Below, piece by piece: positions 26,917 to 37,218 of a DNA stretch of 64,000 nucleotides (its first letter is position 1; every line of letters starts with the position of its first letter). The translations under genes were made by a program, and so were the position numbers. Origin of the DNA: Flavobacteriales bacterium (GTDB lineage Bacteria > Bacteroidota > Bacteroidia > Flavobacteriales_F > PHOS-HE28); assembly GCA_016710965.1 (NCBI GenBank), contig JADJTW010000016.1:19153-83152 (forward strand). The letters are read 5' to 3'. The notes below the pieces were generated by a model. The model ran no database searches, had not been told where the DNA came from, and was given only the letters and a program-made list of their open reading frames with translations.

Positions 26917-28716
26917 CTAGTGTTCCTCCTCGTCGGGGTCCAGCGGCGTGATCTGGCTTACCCAATCCTCGGGCTTGCCAGGCTTGCTGTAGTCATAAGG
27001 CCAACGATGCACCACGGGAATAGGACCGGGCCAGTTGCCATGCAGATGTTCCACAGGCGTGGTCCACTCGAGCGTATTGCTCCTCCACGGGTTCTGCACA
27101 GCCTTCGGGCCCCGGAACACACTGTAGAAGAAATTGTAGGTGAAGACGACCTGGGCCAGGGCACCAGTGATGGCGAAGAAGGTGACCAGGACGTTCAGGT
27201 CCACGACCCCATCGAACATGGTGAACTCCGTGTAGCTGTAGTAGCGGCGTGGGGCACCGGCCAGGCCGATGAAGTGCATGGGGAAGAACACGCCGAAGGC
27301 GCAGACGAAAGTGACCCAGAAGTGCGCGTAGCCCAGCTTGGTGTTCATCATCTTGCCATACATCTTCGGGAACCAGTGGTAGATGCCGGCAAACATGCCG
27401 AAGATGGCGCTCATGCCCATCACGATATGGAAATGCGCCACAACGAAGTACGTGTCATGCACGTGGATATCGAGCGCGCTATCGGCCAAGATGATGCCGG
27501 TGAGCCCCCCGGCAATGAAGGTGGCCACCAAGCCGATACTGAAGAGCATGGCCGGTGTGAAGACGATGTTGCCGCGCCATAGCGTGGTGATGTAGTTGAA
27601 CACCTTCACCGCGGACGGAATGGCGATGAGCAACGTAGTGAAGACGAACACGCTGCCGAGGAAGGGGTTCATTCCGGTCACGAACATGTGGTGGCCCCAG
27701 ACGATGAAGCTCAGGAAGCCGATCGCGAGGATGGACCCGATCATCGCCCGATAGCCGAAGATGGGCTTGCGTGCATTGGTGGAAATGATCTCCGAAGTGA
27801 TGCCCAGCGCGGGAAGCAGAACGATGTACACCTCCGGGTGACCTAGGAACCAGAACAAGTGCTGGAAGAGGATCGGGCTTCCTCCGGTATTCTCCAAGGC
27901 CTCGCCCGCGATATGGATATCGCTGAGATAGAAACTGGTGCCTACAGTGCGATCGAGCAGAAGCAGCAGCGCGGCGCTGAGCAGAACGGGGAAGCTGAGG
28001 ATGCCAAGGACCGCAGTGAGGAAAATAGCCCAGATCGTCAGCGGCAGGCGGGTCATCTTCATGCCCTTGGTGCGCAGGTTCAGGATGGTGACCACATAGT
28101 TGAGGCCGCCCATGAGCGAACTGGCGATGAAGAGCGTCATGCTCACCAGCCACAGCGTCATGCCTGTGCCAGAGCCGGGCATGGCCTGGGGCAATGCGCT
28201 GAGCGGCGGGTAGATCGTCCATCCCGCGCTGGCTGGCCCCCCTTCAACGAAGAGCGAGCACACCATGATCACGCTGCTCATGAAGAAGAACCAGTAGCTG
28301 AGCATATTGATGAAGCCGCTCGCCATATCCCTGGCCCCAACCTGCAGGGGAATAAGCAGGTTGGCGAATGTTCCGCTCAACCCTCCGGTAAGCACGAAGA
28401 ACACCATGATGGTGCCGTGGATGGTGACCAGCGCCAGGTACATGTTGCTGTCCAGCACTCCGCCGGGAGCCCATTTGTCGCCGAGGAAGAAGTTCGAGAA
28501 CGCGAAGCCCTCATTCGGCCATGCCAGTTGCAGGCGGAAGATGAGGGACATGATCACGGCGATCCACGCCATGATGATGGCCGTGACCAGGAATTGCTTC
28601 CCGATCATCTTGTGGTCCTGCGAGAAGACATACTTCGATACGAAGCTCTCCTCGTGATGGTGGTGCTGGTGACCAGCTCCGTGATCGGCGTGCGCTGTGT
28701 GAGCGTGTGCACCCAT
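26917..28716 (-). CDS. coxA: Cytochrome c oxidase subunit I
   Basis: The catalytic heme-copper subunit of 599 residues with about 12 membrane helices. The Cu-B histidine and cross-linked tyrosine are in FLGHPEVYIVLLPALGI, the further histidines are in WGHHMFVTGM, and the heme histidines are in VHDTYFVVAHFHIVMG. The Glu of HPEVY marks an A1-type D-channel enzyme. A His-rich N-terminal tail precedes the first helix. It is the last gene of the actABCDEF-coxB-coxA operon and reduces oxygen with electrons delivered from Alternative Complex III. No subunit III follows. Confidence 0.96.
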   Translation of the reverse strand: MGAHAHTAHADHGAGHQHHHHEESFVSKYVFSQDHKMIGKQFLVTAIIMAWIAVIMSLIFRLQLAWPNEGFAFSNFFLGDKWAPGGVLDSNMYLALVTIHGTIMVFFVLTGGLSGTFANLLIPLQVGARDMASGFINMLSYWFFFMSSVIMVCSLFVEGGPASAGWTIYPPLSALPQAMPGSGTGMTLWLVSMTLFIASSLMGGLNYVVTILNLRTKGMKMTRLPLTIWAIFLTAVLGILSFPVLLSAALLLLLDRTVGTSFYLSDIHIAGEALENTGGSPILFQHLFWFLGHPEVYIVLLPALGITSEIISTNARKPIFGYRAMIGSILAIGFLSFIVWGHHMFVTGMNPFLGSVFVFTTLLIAIPSAVKVFNYITTLWRGNIVFTPAMLFSIGLVATFIAGGLTGIILADSALDIHVHDTYFVVAHFHIVMGMSAIFGMFAGIYHWFPKMYGKMMNTKLGYAHFWVTFVCAFGVFFPMHFIGLAGAPRRYYSYTEFTMFDGVVDLNVLVTFFAITGALAQVVFTYNFFYSVFRGPKAVQNPWRSNTLEWTTPVEHLHGNWPGPIPVVHRWPYDYSKPGKPEDWVSQITPLDPDEEEH

Positions 28717-28736
28717 GGTCTTCGGTTCTTTTCGGA

Positions 28737-30005
28737 TCAATGGCCAGCGGTCGCGGCTTGGGCCATGCTCGTGCTATCCACAATGTTGACGGCGCTATCG
28801 GGCAAAGCCGCTTCCGGGGCTGGCGAGGCTGCGGGAACCTCGAAAGGCTTCTTGTTCGCCTCCTTGGCCCAGGCCACGAACTCGTTGCCGGTAACGACCG
28901 TGAGCGGCAGCTGCATGTTGTAGTGGCTGGCGCCGCAGATCTTGTTGCAAAGCAGGATGAAATTGAAGTTGGGGTCCTTCATCACATGCGTCCGCATGCT
29001 ATCGCTGGTAATGCTCGGCGTCACTTTGATCACCGTGGTCATACCGGGAACGGCGTTCATTTGAACGCGCAAGTGCGGAAGGAATGCGCTGTGGATGATG
29101 TCCTGCGAGCGGATCTGCAGGTTCACTTCCTCATGCACGGGCAGCATGAATTCCTTGGTCACCACGTCATCGGCACCATGGGCATACGCGCTGGCATCGC
29201 CATTGGCCTTCATGTCCTGGTCCATGACGTTGCGCAGGTTCACCAGCCGGGCACGCATGCGGCCCAAGTAGCCCAAACGCTCCTCCAGCTCCAGCACCTT
29301 GCTGGCGGGCTGTACGGTGTGGTGCAGCAGGCTGTCGGTAGCGTGCTCTTCCAATTTCAGTTCGGCTAGGCGCGCCTCCAACGCCTGCGGGGTGACGATC
29401 CCAAGCGGATTGTTGCCGTTGATGAGGCGGTAGTCAGTCGCGCCCAGCACGCCGTCAGCACCAGGATAGCGCACGGTCCAATCGAATTGGCGGGCGTACA
29501 GTTCGATCCGCATGGCATCCGGCGATGCGAGCGTAGTGATCCTGTTCCAGCTATTGAGGCCGTAGATGATGATCACGGCCAGGACGATGGCCGGTGCTAT
29601 GGTCCAGGCCAATTCCAAGCGGTTGTCATGCGGCTGCCAGTGCGCGCGGCGGTCCTTGCTGAAGACGTACTTGCCAGCGAAGTAGAACAACAAGGCGTTC
29701 GTGATCACGAAGACCACGATGAGGATCGCCCAATTGAAATTCATCAACCAGTCCGTTTCCACGCCCTGCGTGCTGGCGGCCAAGGGCAGCATCTTGTCCT
29801 TGTAGGCCAGCACAAGCCATAGGAAGAAGCCGAAGTAGGCGAAGGGGAAGAGCCACATGAGCGTGGCGTTCATGCGGTTATCGGCCGGCGAGATGTCTTC
29901 CTCGCGTTTGCCCCGGAGCTTGGAGGTGAGCTCGTACACGCGGGCCAACTGGGCCACCGCCAGGATGCCCAGTACCACGACGATCAGGATCAACAGCTTG
30001 GTCAT
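28737..30005 (-). CDS. coxB: Cytochrome c oxidase subunit II
   Basis: A 422-residue subunit that receives electrons at the dinuclear CuA centre. The CuA ligands are in HSAFLPHLR and CNKICGASHYNM. An unusually long N-terminal region has three hydrophobic stretches (an N-terminal ILIVVVLGILAVAQL plus the usual two-helix hairpin). Helical insert sequence (LEARLAELKLEEHATDSLLHH) sits between the second membrane helix and the CuA domain. It lacks a fused cytochrome c domain, so an external or complex-bound cytochrome must donate. It precedes coxA by 20 bp. Confidence 0.93.
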   Translation of the reverse strand: MTKLLILIVVVLGILAVAQLARVYELTSKLRGKREEDISPADNRMNATLMWLFPFAYFGFFLWLVLAYKDKMLPLAASTQGVETDWLMNFNWAILIVVFVITNALLFYFAGKYVFSKDRRAHWQPHDNRLELAWTIAPAIVLAVIIIYGLNSWNRITTLASPDAMRIELYARQFDWTVRYPGADGVLGATDYRLINGNNPLGIVTPQALEARLAELKLEEHATDSLLHHTVQPASKVLELEERLGYLGRMRARLVNLRNVMDQDMKANGDASAYAHGADDVVTKEFMLPVHEEVNLQIRSQDIIHSAFLPHLRVQMNAVPGMTTVIKVTPSITSDSMRTHVMKDPNFNFILLCNKICGASHYNMQLPLTVVTGNEFVAWAKEANKKPFEVPAASPAPEAALPDSAVNIVDSTSMAQAATAGH

Positions 30006-30062
30006 TGTCCGCTCAGTGCTTCAGTCCGCCGTTGGGTGGATGGTGGGTGTTCGTTGCAAGGA

Positions 30063-31271
30063 TCAGATCTGGTGGTGTACGCTCTCCTCCAGATAGGGAT
30101 GGTTCACAGGGGTCAACGGAGCCTTGCTAAGGGCGTTGAACACAGTGGTGATGAAGACGCCGAGGAAGCATGTGAATAGGCCGAGGTCCAGCAGGCCGAT
30201 CCCGTGGAAATCATGGCCAGCAGCGCCGGGCATGACGATCATGTTCACATCGAACCAGTGGCCCAGGAAGATCACAGCGCCCACACCGATGAGGAAGCGC
30301 GGGTTGCGCTTGGCATCGCGGCTCATGAGCAGCGCCATGGGCACGGCGAAATTGATGAAGAAGGTGACCCACATGAGGGTAGAGTGTTCGTTGATCCGCT
30401 GCTGGAAGTAGGTGACCTCCTCGGGGATGTTGCTGTACCAGATCAGCATGAACTGGCTGAAGTAGAGATAGCTCCAAAGGAAGCTGACGGCGAACACCCA
30501 CTTGCCCATGTCATGGATGTGGCTGTTGTTCACCTGGGGCAGGTAGCCCTTGCGCTTCAGGTAAAGCACCATCACCACTCCGGTGATCATCGCGCTCACC
30601 CACATACCGGAGAAAACGTACCACCCGAAGAGCGTGCTGAACCAGTGCGCATCGATGCTCATGAGCCAATCCCAAGCAAGGATGCTGCTGAGCACCGCGA
30701 AGAACACGAGGAAGAGCGCGCCGCGCTTGTAGGTAAGGATGTGGGTCCTCACCAGGCTCTCGCCGGTGAGCCCGTCCATCTGCAGGCTCTTCTTCCGGAA
30801 CCAGCGGGCGAACACCATGAATACGCCCAGATAAACGAGCGTGCGCACCCAGAAGAAAGGCTGGTTGAGGAACGCAGACTTGCCAGCGATCAACTCGTCG
30901 TAGTAATCCGCGTTGGTCTCGTCGAAGAGCCGCGCATCCATCCAATGGTAGATGTGGTGCAGGCCCATGCTTCCTGCAGCGAGCACCAGGACGATGACTA
31001 CTGCGCCAACGGGGATGTAAGACATGATGCCCTCGTAGACGCGCTTGACCAGTACGCTCCATGCGGTCTCGGTGGCGTTCTGAAGGGCATAGAAGAAGAG
31101 ACCGCCCAACCCGATCCCGAGGAAGAAGAAACCGTTCACGAGCAACGCGGCCCAGCTGCGCTGGTGATGATCACTGTGGTCGCTGATCACGCCGTACAAG
31201 GCCGCCATCGCCCCTACGGCGATGAGCGCCATGCTCAGTGTGCGGGCTCGTTTGCTGATGGTGAAGTTCAT
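30063..31271 (-). CDS. actF: Alternative Complex III subunit F
   Basis: A 402-residue membrane subunit with about ten helices. Recognised segments include LGGLFFYALQNATETAWSV, LFLVFFAVLSSILAWDWLMSID and ISFLWSYLYFSQFMLIWYSNIPEE-like sequence. With ActC it is one of the two NrfD-related membrane subunits of the quinol:cytochrome c oxidoreductase. The ATG at 31271 (MNFTISKRAR) was preferred to the upstream frame that overlaps actE. It lies between actE and coxB in the operon. Confidence 0.9.
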   Translation of the reverse strand: MNFTISKRARTLSMALIAVGAMAALYGVISDHSDHHQRSWAALLVNGFFFLGIGLGGLFFYALQNATETAWSVLVKRVYEGIMSYIPVGAVVIVLVLAAGSMGLHHIYHWMDARLFDETNADYYDELIAGKSAFLNQPFFWVRTLVYLGVFMVFARWFRKKSLQMDGLTGESLVRTHILTYKRGALFLVFFAVLSSILAWDWLMSIDAHWFSTLFGWYVFSGMWVSAMITGVVMVLYLKRKGYLPQVNNSHIHDMGKWVFAVSFLWSYLYFSQFMLIWYSNIPEEVTYFQQRINEHSTLMWVTFFINFAVPMALLMSRDAKRNPRFLIGVGAVIFLGHWFDVNMIVMPGAAGHDFHGIGLLDLGLFTCFLGVFITTVFNALSKAPLTPVNHPYLEESVHHQI

Positions 31272-31297
31272 CGCTGCTGTTCCGTTGTCGATCGTGT

Positions 31298-31975
31298 TCA
31301 GTTCGCGGCGGGTGCGGTCACGGTCGCTGCTTCGCGCGACATTTTCCCTCCGTTCTGCAGGTATTGCACGTAGCGTGTCACCAGCCATCGCTCCTCCTTG
31401 CTCAACTGCGATGCGTGCGAGCCCATCGCCACGTTCTTGCCCCAATGCAGCGAGTGGAAGATCTTGCCCTCCGGCAAGTCCTTCAGCGCGGCCGTGTAGC
31501 TGGGCGGAGGCGGGTAGTTGCCGTTCTTCACCACACCGCCATCTCCCAAGCCCTTTTCGCCATGGCAGTGCTGGCAGAACTTGGTGTAGATCACCTTTCC
31601 CTTCTCCACGTTCGCCTCCGTCATAGGCACTTCCACCGGCGCTTTCAGCTCGGCACCAGCACGCTCATAGCCCTCGGTCGTATTGGGGTACGGGTAAGGC
31701 ATGTTGAACTGCGCCTTCGAAGCATCCATGCTGAAGGGCACCGTGCCAGCCACCGGCTTGCGGGCACTGGGCCGATCGCGCTGCTCGCGCGCCAGTTCTT
31801 CGCTTCGCGTGTAGGGGTCCTGACCGTAATCCACGTAAGCCTCCACAGCCGGGCTGCGATACATGTCGGGCATGTACTCCACGCCGGGGCTGTTGGGGTC
31901 CCCGCCGCAGGATGCCATCAGCAGTGCGCCCGTCAGCGCGATGCCCAAGGTGAGGTGTCGGTTGCGCGTGCTCAT
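31298..31975 (-). CDS. actE: Alternative Complex III subunit E (monoheme cytochrome c lipoprotein)
   Basis: A 225-residue lipoprotein with a signal sequence ending in a lipobox (LLMASCGGD). A single cytochrome c domain has CQHCHG and a distal Met region (HWGKNVAMGSHASQLS). It carries electrons from ActA/ActB towards the oxidase. The start at 31975 gives the lipoprotein signal; the longer frame to 32185 lies over actD. It starts 2 bp after the actD stop. Confidence 0.92.
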   Translation of the reverse strand: MSTRNRHLTLGIALTGALLMASCGGDPNSPGVEYMPDMYRSPAVEAYVDYGQDPYTRSEELAREQRDRPSARKPVAGTVPFSMDASKAQFNMPYPYPNTTEGYERAGAELKAPVEVPMTEANVEKGKVIYTKFCQHCHGEKGLGDGGVVKNGNYPPPPSYTAALKDLPEGKIFHSLHWGKNVAMGSHASQLSKEERWLVTRYVQYLQNGGKMSREAATVTAPAAN

Positions 31976-31977
31976 GT

Positions 31978-32511
31978 TCAGTACTGGCGTTCGTTGATCT
32001 CGAACACGGCCGTGGTGCGCAGCAGTCCGGTGATCTCCTCGGCACTGTGGCCGTGGTTGTCGCCAGTGCGCACTTCGATGATGAACTTGTCGTCCGTGCT
32101 GCGCGGGTCGGGGTTGCGCGCGGGCATGCCGGGCAGCGTCTTGTTGCGGATAAGGTAGGTGAGCGCCATACCGTGCGCCGCGCATAGCACGGTGAACTCG
32201 AAGGTGACGGGGATGAAGGCGGGCACGTTCTGGTAGTAATGCCAGTTGGGTTTTCCGCCGATGTCCATGGGCCAGTCGAAGACGTTGAAATACCAGATGC
32301 CGAGCGTGGCCAGGCAGGTTCCGGTGATCCCGTACATGAAGGCTGCGATGCCCAGTCGCGTGCGCTTCACGCCGATGATGGGATCGATGCCGTGGATGGG
32401 GAAGGGCGAGAAGGTGTCCTTCACCTTGATGCCATTGGAAACGAGCTTGCGCGCGCCGTCCTTCAGCTGCTCGGGATCCTCGTAAACGGCGTAGATGACC
32501 TTGTTCGCCAT
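31978..32511 (-). CDS. actD: Alternative Complex III subunit D (DUF3341)
   Basis: A 177-residue subunit with a cytosolic N-terminal domain (VIYAVYEDPEQLKDGARKL, SPFPIHGID) and two membrane helices (GIAAFMYGITGTCLATLGIW and FIPVTFEFTVLCAAHGM). This is the typical DUF3341 layout. It scaffolds the membrane part of the complex. Its start is 3 bp after actC. Confidence 0.93.
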   Translation of the reverse strand: MANKVIYAVYEDPEQLKDGARKLVSNGIKVKDTFSPFPIHGIDPIIGVKRTRLGIAAFMYGITGTCLATLGIWYFNVFDWPMDIGGKPNWHYYQNVPAFIPVTFEFTVLCAAHGMALTYLIRNKTLPGMPARNPDPRSTDDKFIIEVRTGDNHGHSAEEITGLLRTTAVFEINERQY

Positions 32512-32514
32512 GGC

Positions 32515-33903
32515 TCAGTGGTGGTGATGGGCGGCCGCCTCGTTCTTATAGCTCTCGCCGCTGGTCTTCAGGATGGACTTCACCTCGTTCAGCGCCAGCA
32601 CGGGGAAGTAGCGGGCGAAGAGCAAGTACAGGGTGAAGAAGATGCCGATGGTGCCCAGGAACACGCCCACATCCACCCATGTCGGGTGGAACATGGTCCA
32701 GCTGCTGGGCAGGTAGTCGCGGTGCAGGCTGGTGACGATGATCACGAACCGCTCGAACCACATGCCGATGTTCACGACGATGCTCATGAAGAAGGTGAAA
32801 CCAAGGTGACGACGGAGCTTGCGGAACCAGAAGACCTGCGGGCTGATCACGTTGCAGGTCATCATCGCCCAGTACGCCCACCAGTATGGACCGGTCGCGC
32901 GGTTGATGAAGGCGTAGCTCTCGTATTCCACCCCGCTGTACCAGCTGATGAAGAGCTCGGTGATGTAGGCCACGCCCACGATGGAACCCGTGACGATGAT
33001 CACGATGTTCATGTACTCCACGTGCTTCTTGGTGATGTACGCTTCCAGGTGCATCACCTTGCGCATCACCAGCAGCAGGGTCTGCACCATGGCGAAACCA
33101 CTGAACACGGCTCCGGCTACGAAGTAGGGCGGGAAGATGGTGGTGTGCCAGCCCGGGACGATGGAAGTGGCGAAGTCCATGCTCACCACGCTGTGTACCG
33201 AGAACACCAGCGGTGTGGCGATGCCTGCGAGCACGAGGCTCACTTCCTCGAATCGGGTCCATGCCTTGGCATTGCCGGTCCAGCCGAAGCTGAGGATGCT
33301 ATAGGCCTTCTTCCACGCGGGCTTGGTGAGGCGATCGCGTATGGTGGCGAAGTCGGGGATCAAGCCGATGTACCAGAACACGAGAGACACGCTGAAGTAG
33401 GTGCTGATCGCGAACACGTCCCACAGCAGCGGGCTATTGAAGTTCACCCACAGGCTGCCGAACTGGTTCGGTAGCGGGAATACCCAATAGGCCATCCAGA
33501 TCCGGCCCATGTGAATGCCCGGGAAGGTGGCCGCCATGATCACCGCGAAGATGGTCATGGCCTCGGCGCTGCGATTGATGGCCATGCGCCAACGCTGTCG
33601 GAACAGGAGCAGTACAGCGCTGATGAGCGTGCCGGCATGGCCGATGCCCACCCACCACACGAAGTTGGTGATGTCCCAGGCCCAGTCCACGGTCTTGTTC
33701 AAGCCCCACACGCCGATGCCCTTGCTGATCAGGTAGAGGATGCAGCCGGTGCCATAGGCGGCGATAAGGCCCGCGATGGTAGTGAGGATATACCAGCCAC
33801 GCGGAGCCTTGTTCTCGATCGGACCTACGATATCGTTGGTGATATCGTGGTAGGTCTTATGACCGAGGATGAGCGGTTCGCGGATCGCGGCTTCTGCGTG
33901 CAT
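32515..33903 (-). CDS. actC: Alternative Complex III subunit C (NrfD-like, quinol oxidation)
   Basis: A 462-residue NrfD/PsrC-type membrane protein with about ten helices. It holds the presumed quinol-binding site near the periplasmic side. Segments such as WVGIGHAGTLISAVLLLFRQRWR and HSVVSMDFATSIVPGWHTTIFPPYFVAGA are characteristic. It passes electrons to the iron-sulfur subunit ActB. It ends in a His-rich tail (EAAAHHHH), directly before actD. Confidence 0.94.
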   Translation of the reverse strand: MHAEAAIREPLILGHKTYHDITNDIVGPIENKAPRGWYILTTIAGLIAAYGTGCILYLISKGIGVWGLNKTVDWAWDITNFVWWVGIGHAGTLISAVLLLFRQRWRMAINRSAEAMTIFAVIMAATFPGIHMGRIWMAYWVFPLPNQFGSLWVNFNSPLLWDVFAISTYFSVSLVFWYIGLIPDFATIRDRLTKPAWKKAYSILSFGWTGNAKAWTRFEEVSLVLAGIATPLVFSVHSVVSMDFATSIVPGWHTTIFPPYFVAGAVFSGFAMVQTLLLVMRKVMHLEAYITKKHVEYMNIVIIVTGSIVGVAYITELFISWYSGVEYESYAFINRATGPYWWAYWAMMTCNVISPQVFWFRKLRRHLGFTFFMSIVVNIGMWFERFVIIVTSLHRDYLPSSWTMFHPTWVDVGVFLGTIGIFFTLYLLFARYFPVLALNEVKSILKTSGESYKNEAAAHHHH

Positions 33904-33921
33904 GGGTCCTGGTCGTTTTCC

Positions 33922-36900
33922 TTAAGCGTGCGCGTGCGCCTCTTCGTCGGTGTTGCGCACTTTCACGAGGTAGTTCACATTGGGCTTCACGCCGATCTCC
34001 TCGAGCATGTGATAACTGCGGTCGCCCTCGGCCAAGCCGCGCACCCTGCTCTTCTTGTCGTTGAGGTCGCCGAAGACGATGGCTCCCGTGCCGCAAGCTG
34101 CGCTGCACGCCGTCTCGATCTCGCCATCGTTCACCGGGCGGCCCGCCTTCTTAGCTGCCAGCTTGCCTGCTTGGATCTGCTGCACGCACATGCTGCACTT
34201 CTCGATCACCCCGCGACTGCGCACGGTCACATCAGGGTTCAGCACCATGCGGCCCAAGTCGTCCCACGCCGGGTTCACCTCGGAGAACTGCTCGCTCGTG
34301 TAGTTGAACCAGTTGAAGCGGCGCACCTTGTAGGGGCAGTTGTTGGAGCAATAGCGCGTGCCGATGCAGCGGTTGTAGGCCATCTGGTTGAGGCCTTCGT
34401 TGCTGTGCGTTGTGGCGGCCACCGGGCACACCGTTTCGCACGGCGCGTGGTTGCAGTGCTGGCACATCACCGGCATGAAGAAGACCGAGGGACTTTCCTG
34501 CGGCACTTCCATGGCGGTGAACATGGGGATCTTGCGCACACCCTCTTCGTGGGCGCGGTCCTTCGTCATATCAGAGCTGAAGTAGCGATCGATCCGGAGC
34601 CAGTGCATCTCGCGGCTGCGGCGCACTTCGTCCTTGCCCACCACGGGTATGTTGTTCTCGCTGTTGCAGGCGGTGATGCAAGCGCCGCATCCGATGCAGC
34701 TGTTCAGGTCGATGCTCAGCCCCCAGCGATGGCCCACTCCCTCCACGGCGAATTCCTCCCAGAGGTCGAACTCGGCCACCGGCTTGCGGTCGTGCGCATT
34801 GATGACGCCATCTCCGTTCACATCCTCATGCACAGGCAGCGCGTGCTGGTGGTTCCAGTGGCTTTTACTGCCGGGCTCCCGATAGTGGGCAAGCGAAGTC
34901 TCCTTCACGATGCTCTCGCGGTCCATGTGCGTGAGCTGCGTTTGCGTGATCGCGATCGGGTAGGTGGCGCCGGTAAGCGTTACAGATGCATTCAAAGCAT
35001 CGTAGGCCACTGTGCCGTTGCGCAAAGCCGTGAAGGGGTAGGCGTTGCGGCCCACGGGCTTCAGTTCACCGTTGTGGTCGGTAATGCAGGCGGCCTTGCC
35101 CACATTCTCGCCATTGGCGCCCCGGCCGTAGCCGAGCGCAATGGCTATGGTGCCTGCACGCTGGCCGGGGGCGGGCACTGCGGGGAGTTCCACTTCCGTG
35201 GAACCCACGGTGACCTTGACCACATGCGCAGGGCTCTCCTGGCCGAGGTAGAGGTCCTTGAAGTCGGTGCTGCCCAACAACGCGAGAAGGTCCGCAGGCG
35301 CCATGCACACGTAGTTGTCCCACGTGATCTTGGTGAGCGGGTCGGGCATCTCCTGCAACCAAGGGTTGTTGGCGTGCTGCCCGTCGCCAATGGCTTCGGA
35401 AGTGTATAGTTCCAATTCGAAAGCCCCGGCACCGCCGGCCGCTTGCTTGGCCGCCGCACCCGCAGCACCGATGGCTTCGGGAGATAGAAGCGATGACGGT
35501 TGTGCTGCCGGTGCTGCCATATCAGGGGCGTACACGCCATCATGCACAGCTTGATACCAGGTGTCATCGAAAAGCGAGGTGGAACCATGGCTGGCCATGT
35601 TTGCCCGCCAGGTCGCCTTGATGAATTCGTGATAACTGCCTTCGCCGCCGCTCCACTTTACCAGATTGCTCTGCCAGCTGCGGGTATTGTACAGCCGCTG
35701 GATGGCAGGTTGAGCTAGCGCGTAGTGCCCTGCTTTGGGCATGTAGTCGTTCCAGCTCTCCAGGAAATGGTTGTCGGGCAGCATCCACTGGCAGCGGCTT
35801 GCTGTTTCATCGGCGTAGCGACTGAAGCTCACCGTGAGGCCGACCTTATCCAGGCCCGTGTTGAAATCCGCAGCATTCGCAATGCTGTAGGAAGGGTTCA
35901 CGCCAGCGATCAGAACGGCTCCTATAGCCCCGGCGTTCATATCCTTCACCAGCGACACTACGGCCTTGTCGTCGCCCTGCCACAGGCGGCTCGGGCGTGC
36001 CAGGTCGATGGTGCTGCCGTAGTTGCCCAGCATGGTGTTGATGCTGTTCACCAGTACTTGGACGCCTTCGTCATTGCTTCCGCATAGCACCACGGTGCGA
36101 CCGGCCGTCTTGCTCAGCAGGGCTTGGGCCGCATGCGCAATGGCCTCGTTCTCCAGCCCGCCGCCAACGGGCGTTCCCCCTCTCTTGCCAGCAATGGCAT
36201 CGTGCAATGCGACCACCGCCAGCGGCAGTTCGCTCAGTTTCAGCGGCACCCGCACGTCAGCGTTGGCGCCCGTCATGCTCATGCGCGCCTCGAACTGGAA
36301 GTGCTTGTTCATATCGCCGTCCGGGTTGCGGCGCTCTGCGTATTGCCAGGTGCTCTCGGAAGTGCTTCCCCAGCTGCTGAGGAAATCGGCACCGATGCTA
36401 ACGACCACATCGGCCTTGGTGAGATCGTAGCTCGGGAAGGCACGCATGCCGAAGCTCTTCGCGTTGGCATTCGCAACACCGGCATAGCTCACCGTGTCAT
36501 ACTGCACGTGCTCAAGCAAGCTGCCCTCGCCTCTCGAATACTTCTTCTGTAGCGCAGCGATGGCTGCCGTGGTGCTGGGACTGATAATGGTGTTGGTGAG
36601 CAGGACCATGCGCTTATCCGCAGCCGCGGCAGCGTTCAGCGCTTCGCCGATGGCCTTGTCGGCGGCAGCCCAATCAACGTTCGCCCATCCTTCGCCTTCC
36701 TTGTGCTTGGGGTTCTTCAGGCGCTCGCTGTCGTAGAGCGAGAGCACGGAACTGTTGATGCGGGCATTGATGCTGCCTTTGTTGAGACCGGGGTTGCGGT
36801 TGAGGCCGAACTTCGGATTGCCTTTGATGTGGATGGGGCGGCCTTCACGGGTCTTCACCAGTATGCTGGCGAAATCCTGTCCGTCGTAATAGGTGCTGGC

Positions 36901-37203
36901 GTACCAGTTGGCCACACCGGGAGTGATCTCCTCGGGCTTGGTCACGTACGGTATGCTCTTGACCACGGGTGTTTCGCACGCCGCGAGCGTGGCAGCGCCG
37001 ATCCCGAAGCCGAGGAACTTGAGGAAATCACGGCGACCGGTGCTGGCGCCCATGAAGTTCTTGTCGCCCAAGACCTGGTCGATGGCCAGGTCTCCGTTAG
37101 CAATAGGCAGGCTCTGCGGGAACTCGTTCTCGCGGGCCATCATCGCGGCGGGATCCTGATTCAGGTCCGCTGCGTCCATCCAGTATCGCTTCGTGCTCGA
37201 CAT
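33922..37203 (-). CDS. actB: Alternative Complex III subunit B (molybdopterin-like fold plus iron-sulfur domain)
   Basis: The 1,093-residue large peripheral subunit. A Tat-like N-terminus (TGRRDFLKFLGFGIGAATLAAC) suggests folded export and lipid anchoring. The central part has the molybdopterin-oxidoreductase fold but no cofactor is expected, as known for this family. The C-terminal part has ferredoxin-type cysteine clusters (CIGCGACITAC, CQHCNHAPCETVCP, CIGTRYCSNNCPY, CSMCVQQIQ) for a chain of Fe-S centres. It links ActC to the cytochromes ActA and ActE. Confidence 0.95.
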   Translation of the reverse strand: MSSTKRYWMDAADLNQDPAAMMARENEFPQSLPIANGDLAIDQVLGDKNFMGASTGRRDFLKFLGFGIGAATLAACETPVVKSIPYVTKPEEITPGVANWYASTYYDGQDFASILVKTREGRPIHIKGNPKFGLNRNPGLNKGSINARINSSVLSLYDSERLKNPKHKEGEGWANVDWAAADKAIGEALNAAAAADKRMVLLTNTIISPSTTAAIAALQKKYSRGEGSLLEHVQYDTVSYAGVANANAKSFGMRAFPSYDLTKADVVVSIGADFLSSWGSTSESTWQYAERRNPDGDMNKHFQFEARMSMTGANADVRVPLKLSELPLAVVALHDAIAGKRGGTPVGGGLENEAIAHAAQALLSKTAGRTVVLCGSNDEGVQVLVNSINTMLGNYGSTIDLARPSRLWQGDDKAVVSLVKDMNAGAIGAVLIAGVNPSYSIANAADFNTGLDKVGLTVSFSRYADETASRCQWMLPDNHFLESWNDYMPKAGHYALAQPAIQRLYNTRSWQSNLVKWSGGEGSYHEFIKATWRANMASHGSTSLFDDTWYQAVHDGVYAPDMAAPAAQPSSLLSPEAIGAAGAAAKQAAGGAGAFELELYTSEAIGDGQHANNPWLQEMPDPLTKITWDNYVCMAPADLLALLGSTDFKDLYLGQESPAHVVKVTVGSTEVELPAVPAPGQRAGTIAIALGYGRGANGENVGKAACITDHNGELKPVGRNAYPFTALRNGTVAYDALNASVTLTGATYPIAITQTQLTHMDRESIVKETSLAHYREPGSKSHWNHQHALPVHEDVNGDGVINAHDRKPVAEFDLWEEFAVEGVGHRWGLSIDLNSCIGCGACITACNSENNIPVVGKDEVRRSREMHWLRIDRYFSSDMTKDRAHEEGVRKIPMFTAMEVPQESPSVFFMPVMCQHCNHAPCETVCPVAATTHSNEGLNQMAYNRCIGTRYCSNNCPYKVRRFNWFNYTSEQFSEVNPAWDDLGRMVLNPDVTVRSRGVIEKCSMCVQQIQAGKLAAKKAGRPVNDGEIETACSAACGTGAIVFGDLNDKKSRVRGLAEGDRSYHMLEEIGVKPNVNYLVKVRNTDEEAHAHA

Positions 37204-37218
37204 TGTCCGCGCTTGTTC

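Noticed and set aside
33511..35409. 632-codon plus-strand ORF opposite actB and actC
   Set aside because: Shadow composition, no recognisable domain, and both antisense genes are strongly supported.
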